DNA from: Pseudomonas nunensis
GTDB lineage: Bacteria; Pseudomonadota; Gammaproteobacteria; Pseudomonadales; Pseudomonadaceae
Assembly (NCBI RefSeq): GCF_024296925.1
Contig: NZ_CP101125.1
Coordinates: 1,614,501 to 1,678,500, forward strand
DNA: 64,000 nt
Direction of reading: 5' to 3'
The notes under the pieces are model-generated. The model saw only the letters and a list, made by a program, of their open reading frames with translations, did not search any database and was not told the DNA's origin. Shown in pieces: positions 51,380 to 59,931 of this stretch (the first letter of the stretch is position 1; each line of letters starts with the position of its first letter). The translations under genes and the position numbers were made by a program.

Positions 51380-52828
51380 TTACTGCTGCAAAACACTCGC
51401 CTGGTTAGCCGAGCCAAACTGCTGAACCGTCGCCATTTGCGTCACACCACTCTGATCCACAGTGGCAATGTTCCCCGTCCCGCCCTGGGTCACGTACGCC
51501 ACGTTCATGGTGTCAGCCTGCTTCACAGTGATCTGGTTATCGCTGCCATACAGCTGCGAGGTATACGCCTGGTTACCAGTACCGGATTGGTCGAACTCGG
51601 TGCTGTTGCCCGAGCCGTTGGAAGAGCCCTGGGCCAGGTTGGTGGTGCCGCGCTGGTCGGCGATGAGGATGTTGTCGCTGCCGTTCTGGTCGAAGTACAG
51701 CTCGTTGTAGTTTTCAGCCTGGCTGACCGTGGTTTTGTTGCCGGTGCCGGTCTGGTTGGTGGTCATGATGTGGCCGACGCCGTCCTGCTTGAAGCTGGCC
51801 ACGTTGTTGGTGCCGTTCTGGGTGACGGTCGCGCGTTGGTTGCTGCCGAACTGGCCGCCCAGTTGCGGACCTTTCCAGTTGCTGGCATAGACCTTGTTGC
51901 CGGTCCCCACGGAGGTGGCGTTGAGCACGTGGCTGTCGCCGCTCTGGTAGGTGAAGTGCACGTTGTTGGTGCCTTGCTGGTACAGCGCGACGGTCGAGCC
52001 CAGGGACTCGAACTGGTCGGCATAGATCGCGTTGAGGTCGCCGACTTGCAGCACTTGGGCCACGTTGTTTTCGCCGAAGCTCTGGTCGACTACGGTTTCG
52101 TTGGTCTGCCCATATTGGTTGATGGTCGCCTGGCTGGCGGTTTGTGTGTCTTGCCAGACTTCCGTTGCGTTGAAGTCGCCGAACTGGTTGATGTTCAGGT
52201 TGCCACCAATGCCGTTGCGCTGGTCGCCGTAGGCGTAGTTGTTTTCGCCGGCCTGGTTGATGCCGATCTGGCCGCCCATGTGGCTGACTTGTTCGGCAGT
52301 CGCATAGTTGGTGTTGCCGTACTGGATGATCATCGCGTTGTTGGCGACGCCCGGCTGGATCTGTTCGATGTTGGCTTCGTTGTTGTCACCGAACTGGAAG
52401 GTCTGGCCCGAGGTGGCTTCCTGGGAGTCCTGGTAGACGAACGAGAAGTTGCCGCTGCCTTGCTGTTGTTGCAGCACCTGGTTTTCGCCGCTGCCGATCG
52501 ACTGGCTGGCATGGCTGGTGTTGAAGCTGCCGGTCTGTTGCTGGGTGATGGTGCTGGTGTCTTCGAACAACTGCTCGGCGTAACCGGCGTTGTAATCACC
52601 GACCTGGGTCTGGTCGATGGTGCTGGTGGCGGTGTCTTGCACGGCCGCCGCGTCGTTGCCCTGGCCGAGTTGTTGTTGAGTTGCGGTGCTGAACGGCGCC
52701 GCGGTCTGTTTCACGTCGGCGATGTTGGCGGTACCGACCTGGTTCTGCGTAGACACGCTGTCGTCGGCCAACGCCTGGGCACTGACAATGACCAGGATGG
52801 CGGCGGTGAGGGGCGTCAATTTAAACAT
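51380..52828 (-). CDS. csgA: Large CsgA-like curlin (functional amyloid subunit)
   Basis: 482 aa. Signal peptide ending AQALA near 21. The rest is built from curlin-type beta-strand/turn units with G-x-x-N turns spaced mostly 15-25 residues apart (for example QQQGSGNFSF, QYGQTNETVV, QNGTNNVASF, QGGTGNIATV), about thirty turns in all. E. coli CsgA has only five full repeats in about 150 residues, so this is a very long curlin. It is exported through CsgG and polymerises on the surface. It is the last gene of a leftward operon. Confidence 0.9.
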   Translation of the reverse strand: MFKLTPLTAAILVIVSAQALADDSVSTQNQVGTANIADVKQTAAPFSTATQQQLGQGNDAAAVQDTATSTIDQTQVGDYNAGYAEQLFEDTSTITQQQTGSFNTSHASQSIGSGENQVLQQQQGSGNFSFVYQDSQEATSGQTFQFGDNNEANIEQIQPGVANNAMIIQYGNTNYATAEQVSHMGGQIGINQAGENNYAYGDQRNGIGGNLNINQFGDFNATEVWQDTQTASQATINQYGQTNETVVDQSFGENNVAQVLQVGDLNAIYADQFESLGSTVALYQQGTNNVHFTYQSGDSHVLNATSVGTGNKVYASNWKGPQLGGQFGSNQRATVTQNGTNNVASFKQDGVGHIMTTNQTGTGNKTTVSQAENYNELYFDQNGSDNILIADQRGTTNLAQGSSNGSGNSTEFDQSGTGNQAYTSQLYGSDNQITVKQADTMNVAYVTQGGTGNIATVDQSGVTQMATVQQFGSANQASVLQQ

Positions 52829-52856
52829 GATGAAACCTCCAAGGTTATTGCAGTGC

Positions 52857-53318
52857 TTAGCGATATTGTTTGACCGAAACGCTCATGCCGTTACCGGACT
52901 GGGTCACGGCGCTGGAAAGCCCCGTGCCGGCCTGGTCGATGCTGGCGTCGTTGTTATTGCCGTTCTGGGAAATCTGCGCACGGTTGTGGCTGCCGGTCTG
53001 AGTGATCGAGGCGTCGTTGCCGGAACCTTGCTGAGTGATCTGTGCCATGAGGTCGCTGCCCTGTTGCAGGATGTAGGCTTCCTGATTGCTGCCCGACTGG
53101 ACGATCCGTCCGAGCAACCCCTGACCGTTCTGTTGCAACAGCGCAACGTTGGCCTGGCCGAGCTGGTTGATCAGCGCTTGCTGGCCAATCGGCGGTGGCA
53201 ACTCGCCGAGATCAGCGGTGGGGGCCAGGTCGTCGTTGTCCATCAAATCATCGGCGTACACGCCTGCGCCGCTGCAGAGCAGAAGCAGGCAGAGCAGGGC
53301 GGCGGTCGACGTTTGCAT
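52857..53318 (-). CDS. csgB: CsgB-like curli nucleator
   Basis: 153 aa from the ATG at 53318 (AAGGA seven bases upstream). Signal peptide ending GVYA near 23. An acidic/Pro-rich linker precedes five or six curlin units (INQLGQANVALLQQNGQG, IVQSGSNQEAYILQQGSDL, ITQTGSHNRAQISQNGNN). It ends VSVKQYR, a basic end as in nucleators. Its size and repeat number fit CsgB. It lies 28 bp before csgA. Confidence 0.87.
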   Translation of the reverse strand: MQTSTAALLCLLLLCSGAGVYADDLMDNDDLAPTADLGELPPPIGQQALINQLGQANVALLQQNGQGLLGRIVQSGSNQEAYILQQGSDLMAQITQQGSGNDASITQTGSHNRAQISQNGNNNDASIDQAGTGLSSAVTQSGNGMSVSVKQYR

Positions 53319-53378
53319 GGCGTTGTCCTTGGGCAAGAGGCTGGCCCCACCGACGTTAACGGTCGGCGGGGCGAGGGC

Positions 53379-55622
53379 TCAGAGCGTGGTTACCGACACC
53401 GAGCGCACGGTGCCTTGGGACGAGCGGATGGTCGCAGTCGGGTTGGCCGATGGCGCCACCGTGGTGCTGTTGTTGATCGTCAGCCGCCAGCGTCCGGTCA
53501 CCGGCACCGTGGTGGTGCCCAGGGTTACCAGCCCGGTCGGGGTGGTCACCTGGATGGTGATGGTGTTGCCGGTGGTCACCGATGAGGTGCCCGCGAAGTC
53601 CCAATTGAAGCGGTTGTTGGAGCGGGCCTGGACCGTGGCGGTGGTCACGGTGAAGGTTTCCGCAGCAGGCCGTGGCGAGACTTGCACCGTGACCGTCGCT
53701 GGCGTCGACAGGGCGCCGAAGCTGTCCCGGGCGATGTAGGTGAAGGTCGTGGTGAACGCCGTGGTGACCGTGGCCGGTGGGGTGTAGGTGATCACGGTGC
53801 CATCAGTGCTGACGGTGCCGCGACCCGCTGCCGGTTGGGTCAGGCTGGCGACGCCGAGCGGCACATTGCCTTCCGGATCGGTGTCGTTGGCCAGCACGTT
53901 GATCGGAATCGCCACGCCCAGGGTCGCGACGCTGTCGGCAACCGCTACCGGTGGCCGGTTCGGCGCCACGGTGATGGTCACGGTCGCGGCGGTGGCCGAA
54001 GCCAGGCCTTTGACGTCCTGCGCCTTGTAGGTGAAGGTCGTGGTCAACGGCGTGGTGACGACCGCTGGAGGGGTGTAGACCACCGCGGTGGTGCCGCTCA
54101 ACGCCACGGTGCCTTGGCCGGAAGCCGGTTGAGTCAGGGCCGTGATGCTCAGCGGCACGTTGCCATCCGGGTCGTTGTCGTTGGCCAGCAGGTTGAGGGT
54201 GATCGGCACGCCGAAACTGGTGGCGCCGGTATCAGCGACCGCAATCGGCGCCTGGTTCTCGCCGGTGTCCGGTGCGGTGCCGACGACCTCAACAAGCTCG
54301 GTATCATTGCCGCCTGCGGCGGATTTGACCGTGACGCTGGCGGGTGGCTGGGTCAGGTCGGTCACGGTGAGTTTTTGCAGGGTGCCGGATTTCGACAAGC
54401 GTCCGTAGCCCTGGGCAACCATGTCCGGCACGGCCACTTCATCGGTCGAAGTCGCTTCGATCAGCAGGCTGTGATTGCTCCAGCTGTAGCGCGCGGTCTG
54501 GATTTTCACCAGGTCCGTGAGCTTGCTCGAAACCGCCGTCGGACGCGTGGTGCCGGCCGGGTTGGTCGCGGTGACCACCACGGTTGTTGGCAAGGTGCCG
54601 GTAACCAGATGCTGGCCGAAGAACAAGCCATTGTTGTCGCCGATCAGGTTGGTCTGGCACGGCGAAACCGGTGGGCCGACCACCAGCGCGAGGGTGTCCC
54701 GGAAGCACAGGGTCGAGCCGTTGTTCGACTTGGCGAAGACCTCCACCCGTGCGCTGTTACCGGTGCCGGAGGTGGTGCGGCGGTAGGTCGCGCGGTTGAT
54801 CTCCACGGGGGTTTGCGCGCGGTTATCGAGAACCTTGCCGGCGACGGTGAACAGGGTGGTCTGAATGGTCCCGGCCGGTCCCTGGATGCGCACGAAGTTG
54901 GTGTTGAACGGGCTGCCGGTCACCGCTTCGGTGAGGTTCGGGTCGCCGACAAAGGTTTCGACGGCGCCGGTGTCCGGGTTCACTTCGGTGTAGGGGCCGT
55001 TGACGCTGCGCAGGAACGGCCCGATGGCACCATTCAATGCGCCGCTGAAATCACCGGGGGCGCCAATGCCGACATCCTTGGTGATGTTGATCGCCCGACG
55101 GCCAGGGGCGGTGACGTTCACCGTTTCCACGCCATACGGGTGGGTGATGGTGTAAGTCCCGGCGACGGGAATGTTCACCCGCAGGCGAATCCGCGCGAAA
55201 CTTTGCTGATCACCATCGGCTGGAGTGCCCGAGGCAAAGGCTGCTTCGATCCCGGCCACGTAGGCGTCCATCCCGTAGCCGGCGGCATTGTTGGGGATGG
55301 TGGTTTCGGCCAAGAACCAGAAGGATTCATCTGGCCAGTTATCCGGGAACACCATCGGCAGGGTGTCGTCGAAAATACCCGGCGTCGGCAGCAGGGTGCA
55401 CATGTAGGCCGGTGGCACACTGGCCGGCACCCGCGAGCTTGCGGCCCGGGACTGGCAGAGTTCCATCGACAGCAGATTGTTGTCCTGATACCACATCGGG
55501 AATTTCCCGGTGGCGAAGGTGTAGGGGCCGGGATCGACTGCCGCCAGTTGCGCGAAAGCACTTCCCGACAGCGATAGCGTCAGTCCCAGGGCGTTGAGCG
55601 CCAGGCGTGGCCAATTGTTCAT
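53379..55622 (-). CDS. Large secreted protein with Ig/cadherin-like repeats (paralogue A)
   Basis: 747 aa from the ATG at 55622 (AGGAGG five bases upstream). Signal peptide ending SAFA near 22. An N-terminal domain of about 400 residues (VDPGPYTFATGKFPMWYQDN, SFARIRLRVNIPVAGTYTI, GPFLRSVNGPYTEVNPDTGA, VTGSPFNTNFVRIQGPAG) is shared with the upstream gene. Two Ig/cadherin-like repeats of about 95 residues follow (NLLANDNDPDGNVPLSIT, NVLANDTDPEGNVPLGVA), then a short beta domain. It is in one operon with the curlin genes and may be a fibre-associated adhesin. Function is unknown. Confidence 0.82.
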   Translation of the reverse strand: MNNWPRLALNALGLTLSLSGSAFAQLAAVDPGPYTFATGKFPMWYQDNNLLSMELCQSRAASSRVPASVPPAYMCTLLPTPGIFDDTLPMVFPDNWPDESFWFLAETTIPNNAAGYGMDAYVAGIEAAFASGTPADGDQQSFARIRLRVNIPVAGTYTITHPYGVETVNVTAPGRRAINITKDVGIGAPGDFSGALNGAIGPFLRSVNGPYTEVNPDTGAVETFVGDPNLTEAVTGSPFNTNFVRIQGPAGTIQTTLFTVAGKVLDNRAQTPVEINRATYRRTTSGTGNSARVEVFAKSNNGSTLCFRDTLALVVGPPVSPCQTNLIGDNNGLFFGQHLVTGTLPTTVVVTATNPAGTTRPTAVSSKLTDLVKIQTARYSWSNHSLLIEATSTDEVAVPDMVAQGYGRLSKSGTLQKLTVTDLTQPPASVTVKSAAGGNDTELVEVVGTAPDTGENQAPIAVADTGATSFGVPITLNLLANDNDPDGNVPLSITALTQPASGQGTVALSGTTAVVYTPPAVVTTPLTTTFTYKAQDVKGLASATAATVTITVAPNRPPVAVADSVATLGVAIPINVLANDTDPEGNVPLGVASLTQPAAGRGTVSTDGTVITYTPPATVTTAFTTTFTYIARDSFGALSTPATVTVQVSPRPAAETFTVTTATVQARSNNRFNWDFAGTSSVTTGNTITIQVTTPTGLVTLGTTTVPVTGRWRLTINNSTTVAPSANPTATIRSSQGTVRSVSVTTL

Positions 55623-55657
55623 GATGCCTCCTGATACGGATCTGGGCATGAGAGCGT

Positions 55658-57004
55658 TCATTGCACGATGACCACTTCTTCGGTATCGCTGCCGCCATTG
55701 GATGACGTCACGCGAACCTTGGCCGGTGGAATCGGCGAGATCCCGGTCGCCAGGGTTTTCACCGCGCCGTCACCACTCAGGGCGCCGATGGCGGCACCGC
55801 TGATGGAGGAAGCGGTCAGTACCGGTGGCGAGGTTTCGTCGCTGGTCGAAGCCACGAGCGTCAGTTGCCCGGTGCTCAGGCTGTATTCGGCGCGCGAAAT
55901 CACCACCAGGTCTGTCAGCGGCATCGACAAGGTGGTCGGCGTGCTGGTGGCGATGGCCAGGTGGTTGTCGGCGGTTACCTGCAAGGTGCTCGGCAAACTC
56001 GGGTTGACCGACGACTGCGCGTACCAGTTGCCGGTGGTGTCGGCTTCGGTCAGGTGCAGCGCCGGGTTGTTGCTGTCCAGGGTCACGGTGGCCGGTGGCG
56101 GCGGGGCCATGACGAACACATCCTGCTGGGCCACCGGCGCACTGCTGCCGGGTTTGCGCGAGTAAGTGCCGCGCTGGGTGATTAGCGGCGTAGGCCGTAC
56201 CACCGTGGACAACTTGCCGGAGATGGCAAACACCGTGGTGCGCAGGTCCAGGCCATTGGGACCTTCGATGCGGATGAAGTTGGTATTGAACGGGCTGCCG
56301 GTCACGGCCTCCGAGAGGTTCGGGTCGCCAACGAACTTGTCGGCGGCACCGGTTAACGGATTGGTTTCGGTGTAGGGGCCGTTGACGCTGCGCAGGAATG
56401 GTCCGATATCGCCCTTGAGCGCGCCGTCGTAGGTTTTCGGCGTGCCGATGCCGATGTCCCGGGTCATGTTGATCGCCCGCCGCCCGGGGGTGTCGATGTT
56501 GAATACATCGACGCCGTAGGGGTGAGTGATGACGTAGGTGCCGGCGGTGGGTACATCGACGCGAATGCGGATACGGGCGAAGCTGATCTGGTCGCCTTCC
56601 GCAGGATCACCGCCGCTGAAGGCCGCTTCGACGGCGGCGACGTACGTCAGGTCGACGCCCCTGGCCGCATCGACAATCGCACCGTCGGCGGTGAACCAGA
56701 ACGCCTCGTCGGGGAAGTTGGTCGGGAAGACCAGCGGTTGGGTGTCGTCAAAGATCCCCGGTGCCGGCAGCAAGTTGCACATGTAGGTAGGCGCGCCCGG
56801 CGCACTGGGCACCCGCGAGCTGACAGCTTTGGACAGGCACAAGTCGAGGGTTCGGCCGTGGGTGTCCTGATACCAAGCGGCGAACGAGCCGTTGGCAGGC
56901 AGGTAAGGGCCTGGATCGACCGCAAACAACGTTGCCTGGGCGACGCCTTGGGCCAGAGCGGTAACGACCAGCGCGGCCGCGGTTTTGGACAGTAAAGGGT
57001 GCAT
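55658..57004 (-). CDS. Secreted protein, paralogue B (no Ig repeats)
   Basis: 448 aa with GAGGG before the ATG at 57004. Signal peptide ending GVAQA near 24. The N-terminal 270 residues match paralogue A closely (AVDPGPYLPANGSFAAWYQD, SFARIRIRVDVPTAGTYVI, GPFLRSVNGPYTETNPLTGA, VTGSPFNTNFIRIEGPNG). The C-terminal part aligns with the region of paralogue A before its Ig repeats and ends in NGGSDTEEVVIVQ. I know no family name. It is the first gene of the operon B-A-csgB-csgA behind a candidate sigma-54 promoter. Confidence 0.82.
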   Translation of the reverse strand: MHPLLSKTAAALVVTALAQGVAQATLFAVDPGPYLPANGSFAAWYQDTHGRTLDLCLSKAVSSRVPSAPGAPTYMCNLLPAPGIFDDTQPLVFPTNFPDEAFWFTADGAIVDAARGVDLTYVAAVEAAFSGGDPAEGDQISFARIRIRVDVPTAGTYVITHPYGVDVFNIDTPGRRAINMTRDIGIGTPKTYDGALKGDIGPFLRSVNGPYTETNPLTGAADKFVGDPNLSEAVTGSPFNTNFIRIEGPNGLDLRTTVFAISGKLSTVVRPTPLITQRGTYSRKPGSSAPVAQQDVFVMAPPPPATVTLDSNNPALHLTEADTTGNWYAQSSVNPSLPSTLQVTADNHLAIATSTPTTLSMPLTDLVVISRAEYSLSTGQLTLVASTSDETSPPVLTASSISGAAIGALSGDGAVKTLATGISPIPPAKVRVTSSNGGSDTEEVVIVQ

Positions 57005-57063
57005 GAGTTAAGCCCTCTATCGGAATGCCTGTCCCTTGGAGACGGGCCAGTTGAGAGGGCTAG

Positions 57064-57079
57064 CGCAAATTGCATACCA
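57064..57079 (-). promoter_or_regulatory. Candidate sigma-54 promoter of the secreted-protein/curlin operon
   Basis: On the minus strand the site reads TGGTATGCAATTTGCG, with GG and GC exactly ten bases apart. It is 60 bp upstream of the ATG at 57004. Confidence 0.68.
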
Positions 57080-57168
57080 ATCGCGAGGAATGGGCGGGAA
57101 AGGGCCGGGGTACGGGCGTTGCGGGTGATGTGGAAGGTTGATGGATGGAAGTCTGGGCGGGCGAGTGT

Positions 57169-57182
57169 CCCCAGAGTTGGGG
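57169..57182. promoter_or_regulatory. CCCC-N6-GGGG inverted repeat upstream of the curlin operon
   Basis: CCCCAGAGTTGGGG lies about 90-105 bp upstream of the sigma-54 site at 57064-57079, as expected for an enhancer. It has the same arm and spacer length as the sites at 28402, 40679 and 40721. Confidence 0.58.
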
Positions 57183-57254
57183 GTGAGTGGGGCAGGTGGG
57201 GGATGGGGGAATCGTTATGTCGGAAGCACTTAATTTGCGGTCAGAAAGTTTACC

Positions 57255-57348
57255 TGTGGCGAGGGAGCTTGCTCCCGCTGGGCTGCGCAGCAGCCCCTGC
57301 TTTTTGGGGTCGCTTCGCAACCCAGCGGGAGCAAGCTCCCTCGCCACA
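57255..57348. repeat. REP-type inverted repeat (GGCGAGGGAGC family)
   Basis: TGTGGCGAGGGAGCTTGCTC and GAGCAAGCTCCCTCGCCACA are perfect complements around an inner CGCAGCAG-type hairpin. It sits between the divergent curlin operon and the DUF6124 unit. Confidence 0.9.
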
Positions 57349-57553
57349 GGTTAGGTGTGTACCGCAAAGCGAGTTCGTTATTTTGACGGTGTTAAACACG
57401 TTTTCGCGCGCGCGTTTAAAGACACCCGGTGTTACGTCATAAACGGCTACAACGCCTTGCGCCGTTACCTACGCGTACGCCAGAATCGGCCGGCTTGTGC
57501 GGCTATGGGGTGGGCTATATCGTTTCCGGGTCACTGCAAAACAGTGATCGGGT

Positions 57554-57756
57554 TTGGTAGCCCACGTCTAAGTAACCGCATGGCGACACCTTATGCAGTC
57601 TCTTTTCAGGGCCTGCTTTATATGGTGGTCATGCGTGGGGCTCCTTTGTGAGCGCCGGGTTTTCCACTTAGACCGGTCTACCAACCCACGCATGGCCGCC
57701 ACTCTTCGTTTGGTAGCGAATTGATGGCTCCTCAATTTCTAAGTGGAGCTTCATCT
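57554..57756 (+). promoter_or_regulatory. Structured leader of the DUF6124 gene (A-B-A'-B' inverted repeats)
   Basis: Arm A TTGGTAGCCCACGTCTAAG (57554-57572) pairs with A' CTTAGACCGGTCTACCAA (57667-57684). Arm B TGGTGGTCATGCGTGGG (57623-57639) pairs over 17 bp, with two G-U wobbles, with B' CCCACGCATGGCCGCCA (57685-57701). The interleaved order means a pseudoknot or two alternative folds. A third small stem (GAATTGA/TCAATTT, near 57718-57738) precedes the ribosome site. I recall similar leaders before other DUF6124 genes in Pseudomonas. No small-molecule riboswitch class is recognised. Confidence 0.55.
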
Positions 57757-58125
57757 ATGTTCAAAGTAACGCCCAATCCCCCGAATACCGGTCCAGTACC
57801 CTACGACGCCTCTTTTGATCTTGACCCCAAGAAAATGAAAGTGGCGGCCGACCGCGCGCTCAAGATCTACCTCAACCCCGAGGCGACGAAAGCGCAGATA
57901 CCGCCCCGCAGACCCGGCACCATCTTCACCATCGACGCAGCGGTGGATGACGAAGCGTTGCTGGTTGAGGTCTATGAGTCGCTGTCAACCGCCTGCAAGA
58001 TAGTCAACGACCTCGTCGAGCTGGAGGAAGGCCCGCGACGCCATACGTTGCTGGTGTTGCATCGGTCGCTCCTGATGGGAGAGGCGGCGGCCAATCGCGT
58101 ACTGGATAACCACAAGCCTTTGTAG
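57757..58125 (+). CDS. DUF6124 family protein
   Basis: 122 aa with GGAG upstream. The start MFKVTPNPPNTGPVPYDAS, the helix KMKVAADRALKIYLNP and the ending VDDEALLVEVYESL...RRHTLLVLHRSLLMGE match the DUF6124 (formerly DUF3077-like) family, abundant and often multicopy in Pseudomonas. Function is unknown. The TAG stop codon at 58123-58125 lies inside the first bases of a REP repeat. Confidence 0.85.
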   Translation: MFKVTPNPPNTGPVPYDASFDLDPKKMKVAADRALKIYLNPEATKAQIPPRRPGTIFTIDAAVDDEALLVEVYESLSTACKIVNDLVELEEGPRRHTLLVLHRSLLMGEAAANRVLDNHKPL

Positions 58126-58345
58126 GAGCAAAGCTTGCTCGCGAAGGCGGTGTATCAGCTGCATAGATATTGGCTGACACACCGCATTCGCGGGCAAGCC
58201 TCGCTCCTACATTTGATGGGTGTCGTTCGCAAAAATTGTGGCCGACACAAATCCCCTGTGGGAGCGGGCTTGCTCGCGAAAGCGGTGTATCAGCTACCTT
58301 GATATTGGCTGACACACCGCTTTCGCGAGCAAGCCCGCTCCCACA
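58121..58345. repeat. Two REP pairs downstream of the DUF6124 gene
   Basis: Pairs at 58121-58211 and 58257-58345 are 136 bp apart and share spacer sequence (GGTGTATCAGCT, ATTGGCTGACACACCGC). They fill the gap 58126-58447 ahead of the histidine kinase gene. No sigma-54 site with exact spacing was found in the remaining 100 bp. Confidence 0.9.
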
Positions 58346-58447
58346 GGGGACGGTGTTGGACCCACGATTTGCTTAGCTTGCTGGCATTGGGGCAAACACC
58401 AAACAGTGGGCTATAACCTTATAGGTGAATCGTCGGGATCCAACCCC

Positions 58448-59896
58448 ATGACTATGTCCGAAAAAATGCTCCGGCCAGAGGAAGGCGACATTCGCTTGAG
58501 CACCCGCAAACAGCCGTTCAACCTGTTGCGCTGGTTTTCGCTGATCAGCATGGCGGTGATTGCGACTGTGGCGGTAGCGTTGGGGGCGGTGTCCACGCAG
58601 TTTGTGATTACCGAAAGCGTGCAGCGTGATGCTTTATTAACGGCGCAATTCATTCAGGCAATCGCCTCCGCCGAAGTGCGACATGTGTCGATCCCCAACG
58701 TGCGGACCATGGGCGAGCTGGTGGACCCCCGCCAGGACAAGCTCTTTCCCGATGTCGATCCCGCCGCACGGGCCAATGCCCGTGATGAATTTCTCGACCA
58801 CATCGCCAACCTGCCGGACGTCATCCTGGCCAACGTGTATGCGCCTGACCGCACGGTGATCTGGTCCACCAATCCGGCGCTGATGGGCACCAGGATTCAC
58901 GCCGACGAAGACCTGGACCACGCCTTCGAATTCAAGATCCCGGTCTCGGCCAGCTATCACGACGTTGACGAGGCGCGGATGGAGCAGAAATTCGTCGTGC
59001 CCCCCGACTTCATCTTTATCGAAAACTACATCCCGCTGTTCGATGCCGACGGCAAGAACGTCACGGCGATGGTCGAGATCTACAAGGAACCCAAGGACCT
59101 GATCGCCCGCATCGAGCGCGGCCTGGCGCTGATCTGGCTGGCCACGGCGCTGGGCGGCGGGCTGATTTACCTGGGCTTGTACTGGATCGTCCGGCGCGCG
59201 GCGATCCTGCTCGCGCAGCAACAAAAACAGCTGATCACCAACGAAACCTTTGTCGCCCTGGGCGAAATGTCCTCGGCGGTCGCCCACAGCCTGCGCAATC
59301 CGTTGGCGACCATCCGTTCCAGCGCCGAGCTGGCCCTGGAGTTCGACAGCGGCCCGGCGCACAAGAACATCCACGACATCATTGGCCAGGTCGATCGCAT
59401 GTCGAAATGGGTCCGCGAGTTGTTGCAATCCTTGCGTCCGCTCAACGATGACCCGGAACCGGTGAACCTGGTGGCGGCGATCCACGACAGCCTGATGGCG
59501 TTCGAGCAACAAATCGCCAAGGCCGGCGTCAACGTGGTGTTCAATCCGCAGCAGACGCCGATGGTCCTGAGCCAGCAAGTGCAACTGACGCAGATCCTCA
59601 ACAGCCTGATGGCCAACGCTCTGGAAGCCATGGACAAGGGCGGCACCCTGACCATCAGCCTGGAACCGACCGATACCCGTGGTGTAAGCGTGGTGCTCAG
59701 CGACACCGGCAAAGGCATGAACGAAGAACAGCGCAGCATGGCGTTCCGCCCATTCTTCACCACCAAGGCCGGCGGGCTTGGCGTCGGGCTGGTGCTGGTC
59801 AAACGGATCATGGAGCGTTTTGGCGGTGCGGTGACCCTCGGCAGCCGCGAAGGCGAGGGCACTTGCGTCCGTCTGTCGTTCAAATTGATCCCCTGA
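58448..59896 (+). CDS. NtrB-type membrane sensor histidine kinase
   Basis: 482 aa from the ATG at 58448 (an upstream GTG at 58406 is possible; both have weak ribosome sites). Two membrane segments (about 28-52 and 225-246) enclose a periplasmic domain of about 170 residues. The kinase core has H-box SAVAHSLRNPLATIRSSAEL (His280), N-box NSLMANALEAM, and G-boxes DTGKGM and GGLGVGLVLVK. This HisKA type usually partners NtrC-family sigma-54 activators. No such activator is in the window, but sigma-54 sites surround the gene. It is a candidate MnxS-like sensor for the oxidase regulon (inference). Confidence 0.88.
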   Translation: MTMSEKMLRPEEGDIRLSTRKQPFNLLRWFSLISMAVIATVAVALGAVSTQFVITESVQRDALLTAQFIQAIASAEVRHVSIPNVRTMGELVDPRQDKLFPDVDPAARANARDEFLDHIANLPDVILANVYAPDRTVIWSTNPALMGTRIHADEDLDHAFEFKIPVSASYHDVDEARMEQKFVVPPDFIFIENYIPLFDADGKNVTAMVEIYKEPKDLIARIERGLALIWLATALGGGLIYLGLYWIVRRAAILLAQQQKQLITNETFVALGEMSSAVAHSLRNPLATIRSSAELALEFDSGPAHKNIHDIIGQVDRMSKWVRELLQSLRPLNDDPEPVNLVAAIHDSLMAFEQQIAKAGVNVVFNPQQTPMVLSQQVQLTQILNSLMANALEAMDKGGTLTISLEPTDTRGVSVVLSDTGKGMNEEQRSMAFRPFFTTKAGGLGVGLVLVKRIMERFGGAVTLGSREGEGTCVRLSFKLIP

Positions 59897-59917
59897 AAAT
59901 GGGGATGAACTTTCCCC
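59890..59917. promoter_or_regulatory. Triple G/C half-site element before the second oxidase promoter
   Basis: CCCC-TGAAAAT-GGGG (59890-59904) continues into GGGG-ATGAACTTT-CCCC (59901-59917), giving three alternating half-sites. It starts within the last codons of the kinase gene and ends 14 bp before the sigma-54 site. The spacing differs from the N6 sites, so shared recognition is uncertain. Confidence 0.42.
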
Positions 59918-59931
59918 GTTAGCGGGTGTCA

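Noticed and set aside
51257..52873. A 538-codon plus-strand frame across the curlin gene
   Set aside because: It is the complement of a repetitive curlin sequence and begins inside REP repeats. Its apparent Val/Leu/Asp repeats are the mirror of the curlin repeats.
53682..55577. A 631-codon plus-strand frame opposite paralogue A of the secreted proteins
   Set aside because: No start context or domain; the opposite strand has a signal peptide, ribosome site and a paralogue next door.
57355..57651. A 98-codon frame upstream of the DUF6124 gene
   Set aside because: It runs out of a REP repeat, has no clear ribosome site or domain, and overlaps the structured leader whose base pairing explains the conservation better. 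A short leader peptide is still possible.
58350..58447. A sigma-54 site before the histidine kinase (GGACCCACGATTTGC)
   Set aside because: The GG and GC are eleven rather than ten bases apart, and the flanks are poor.
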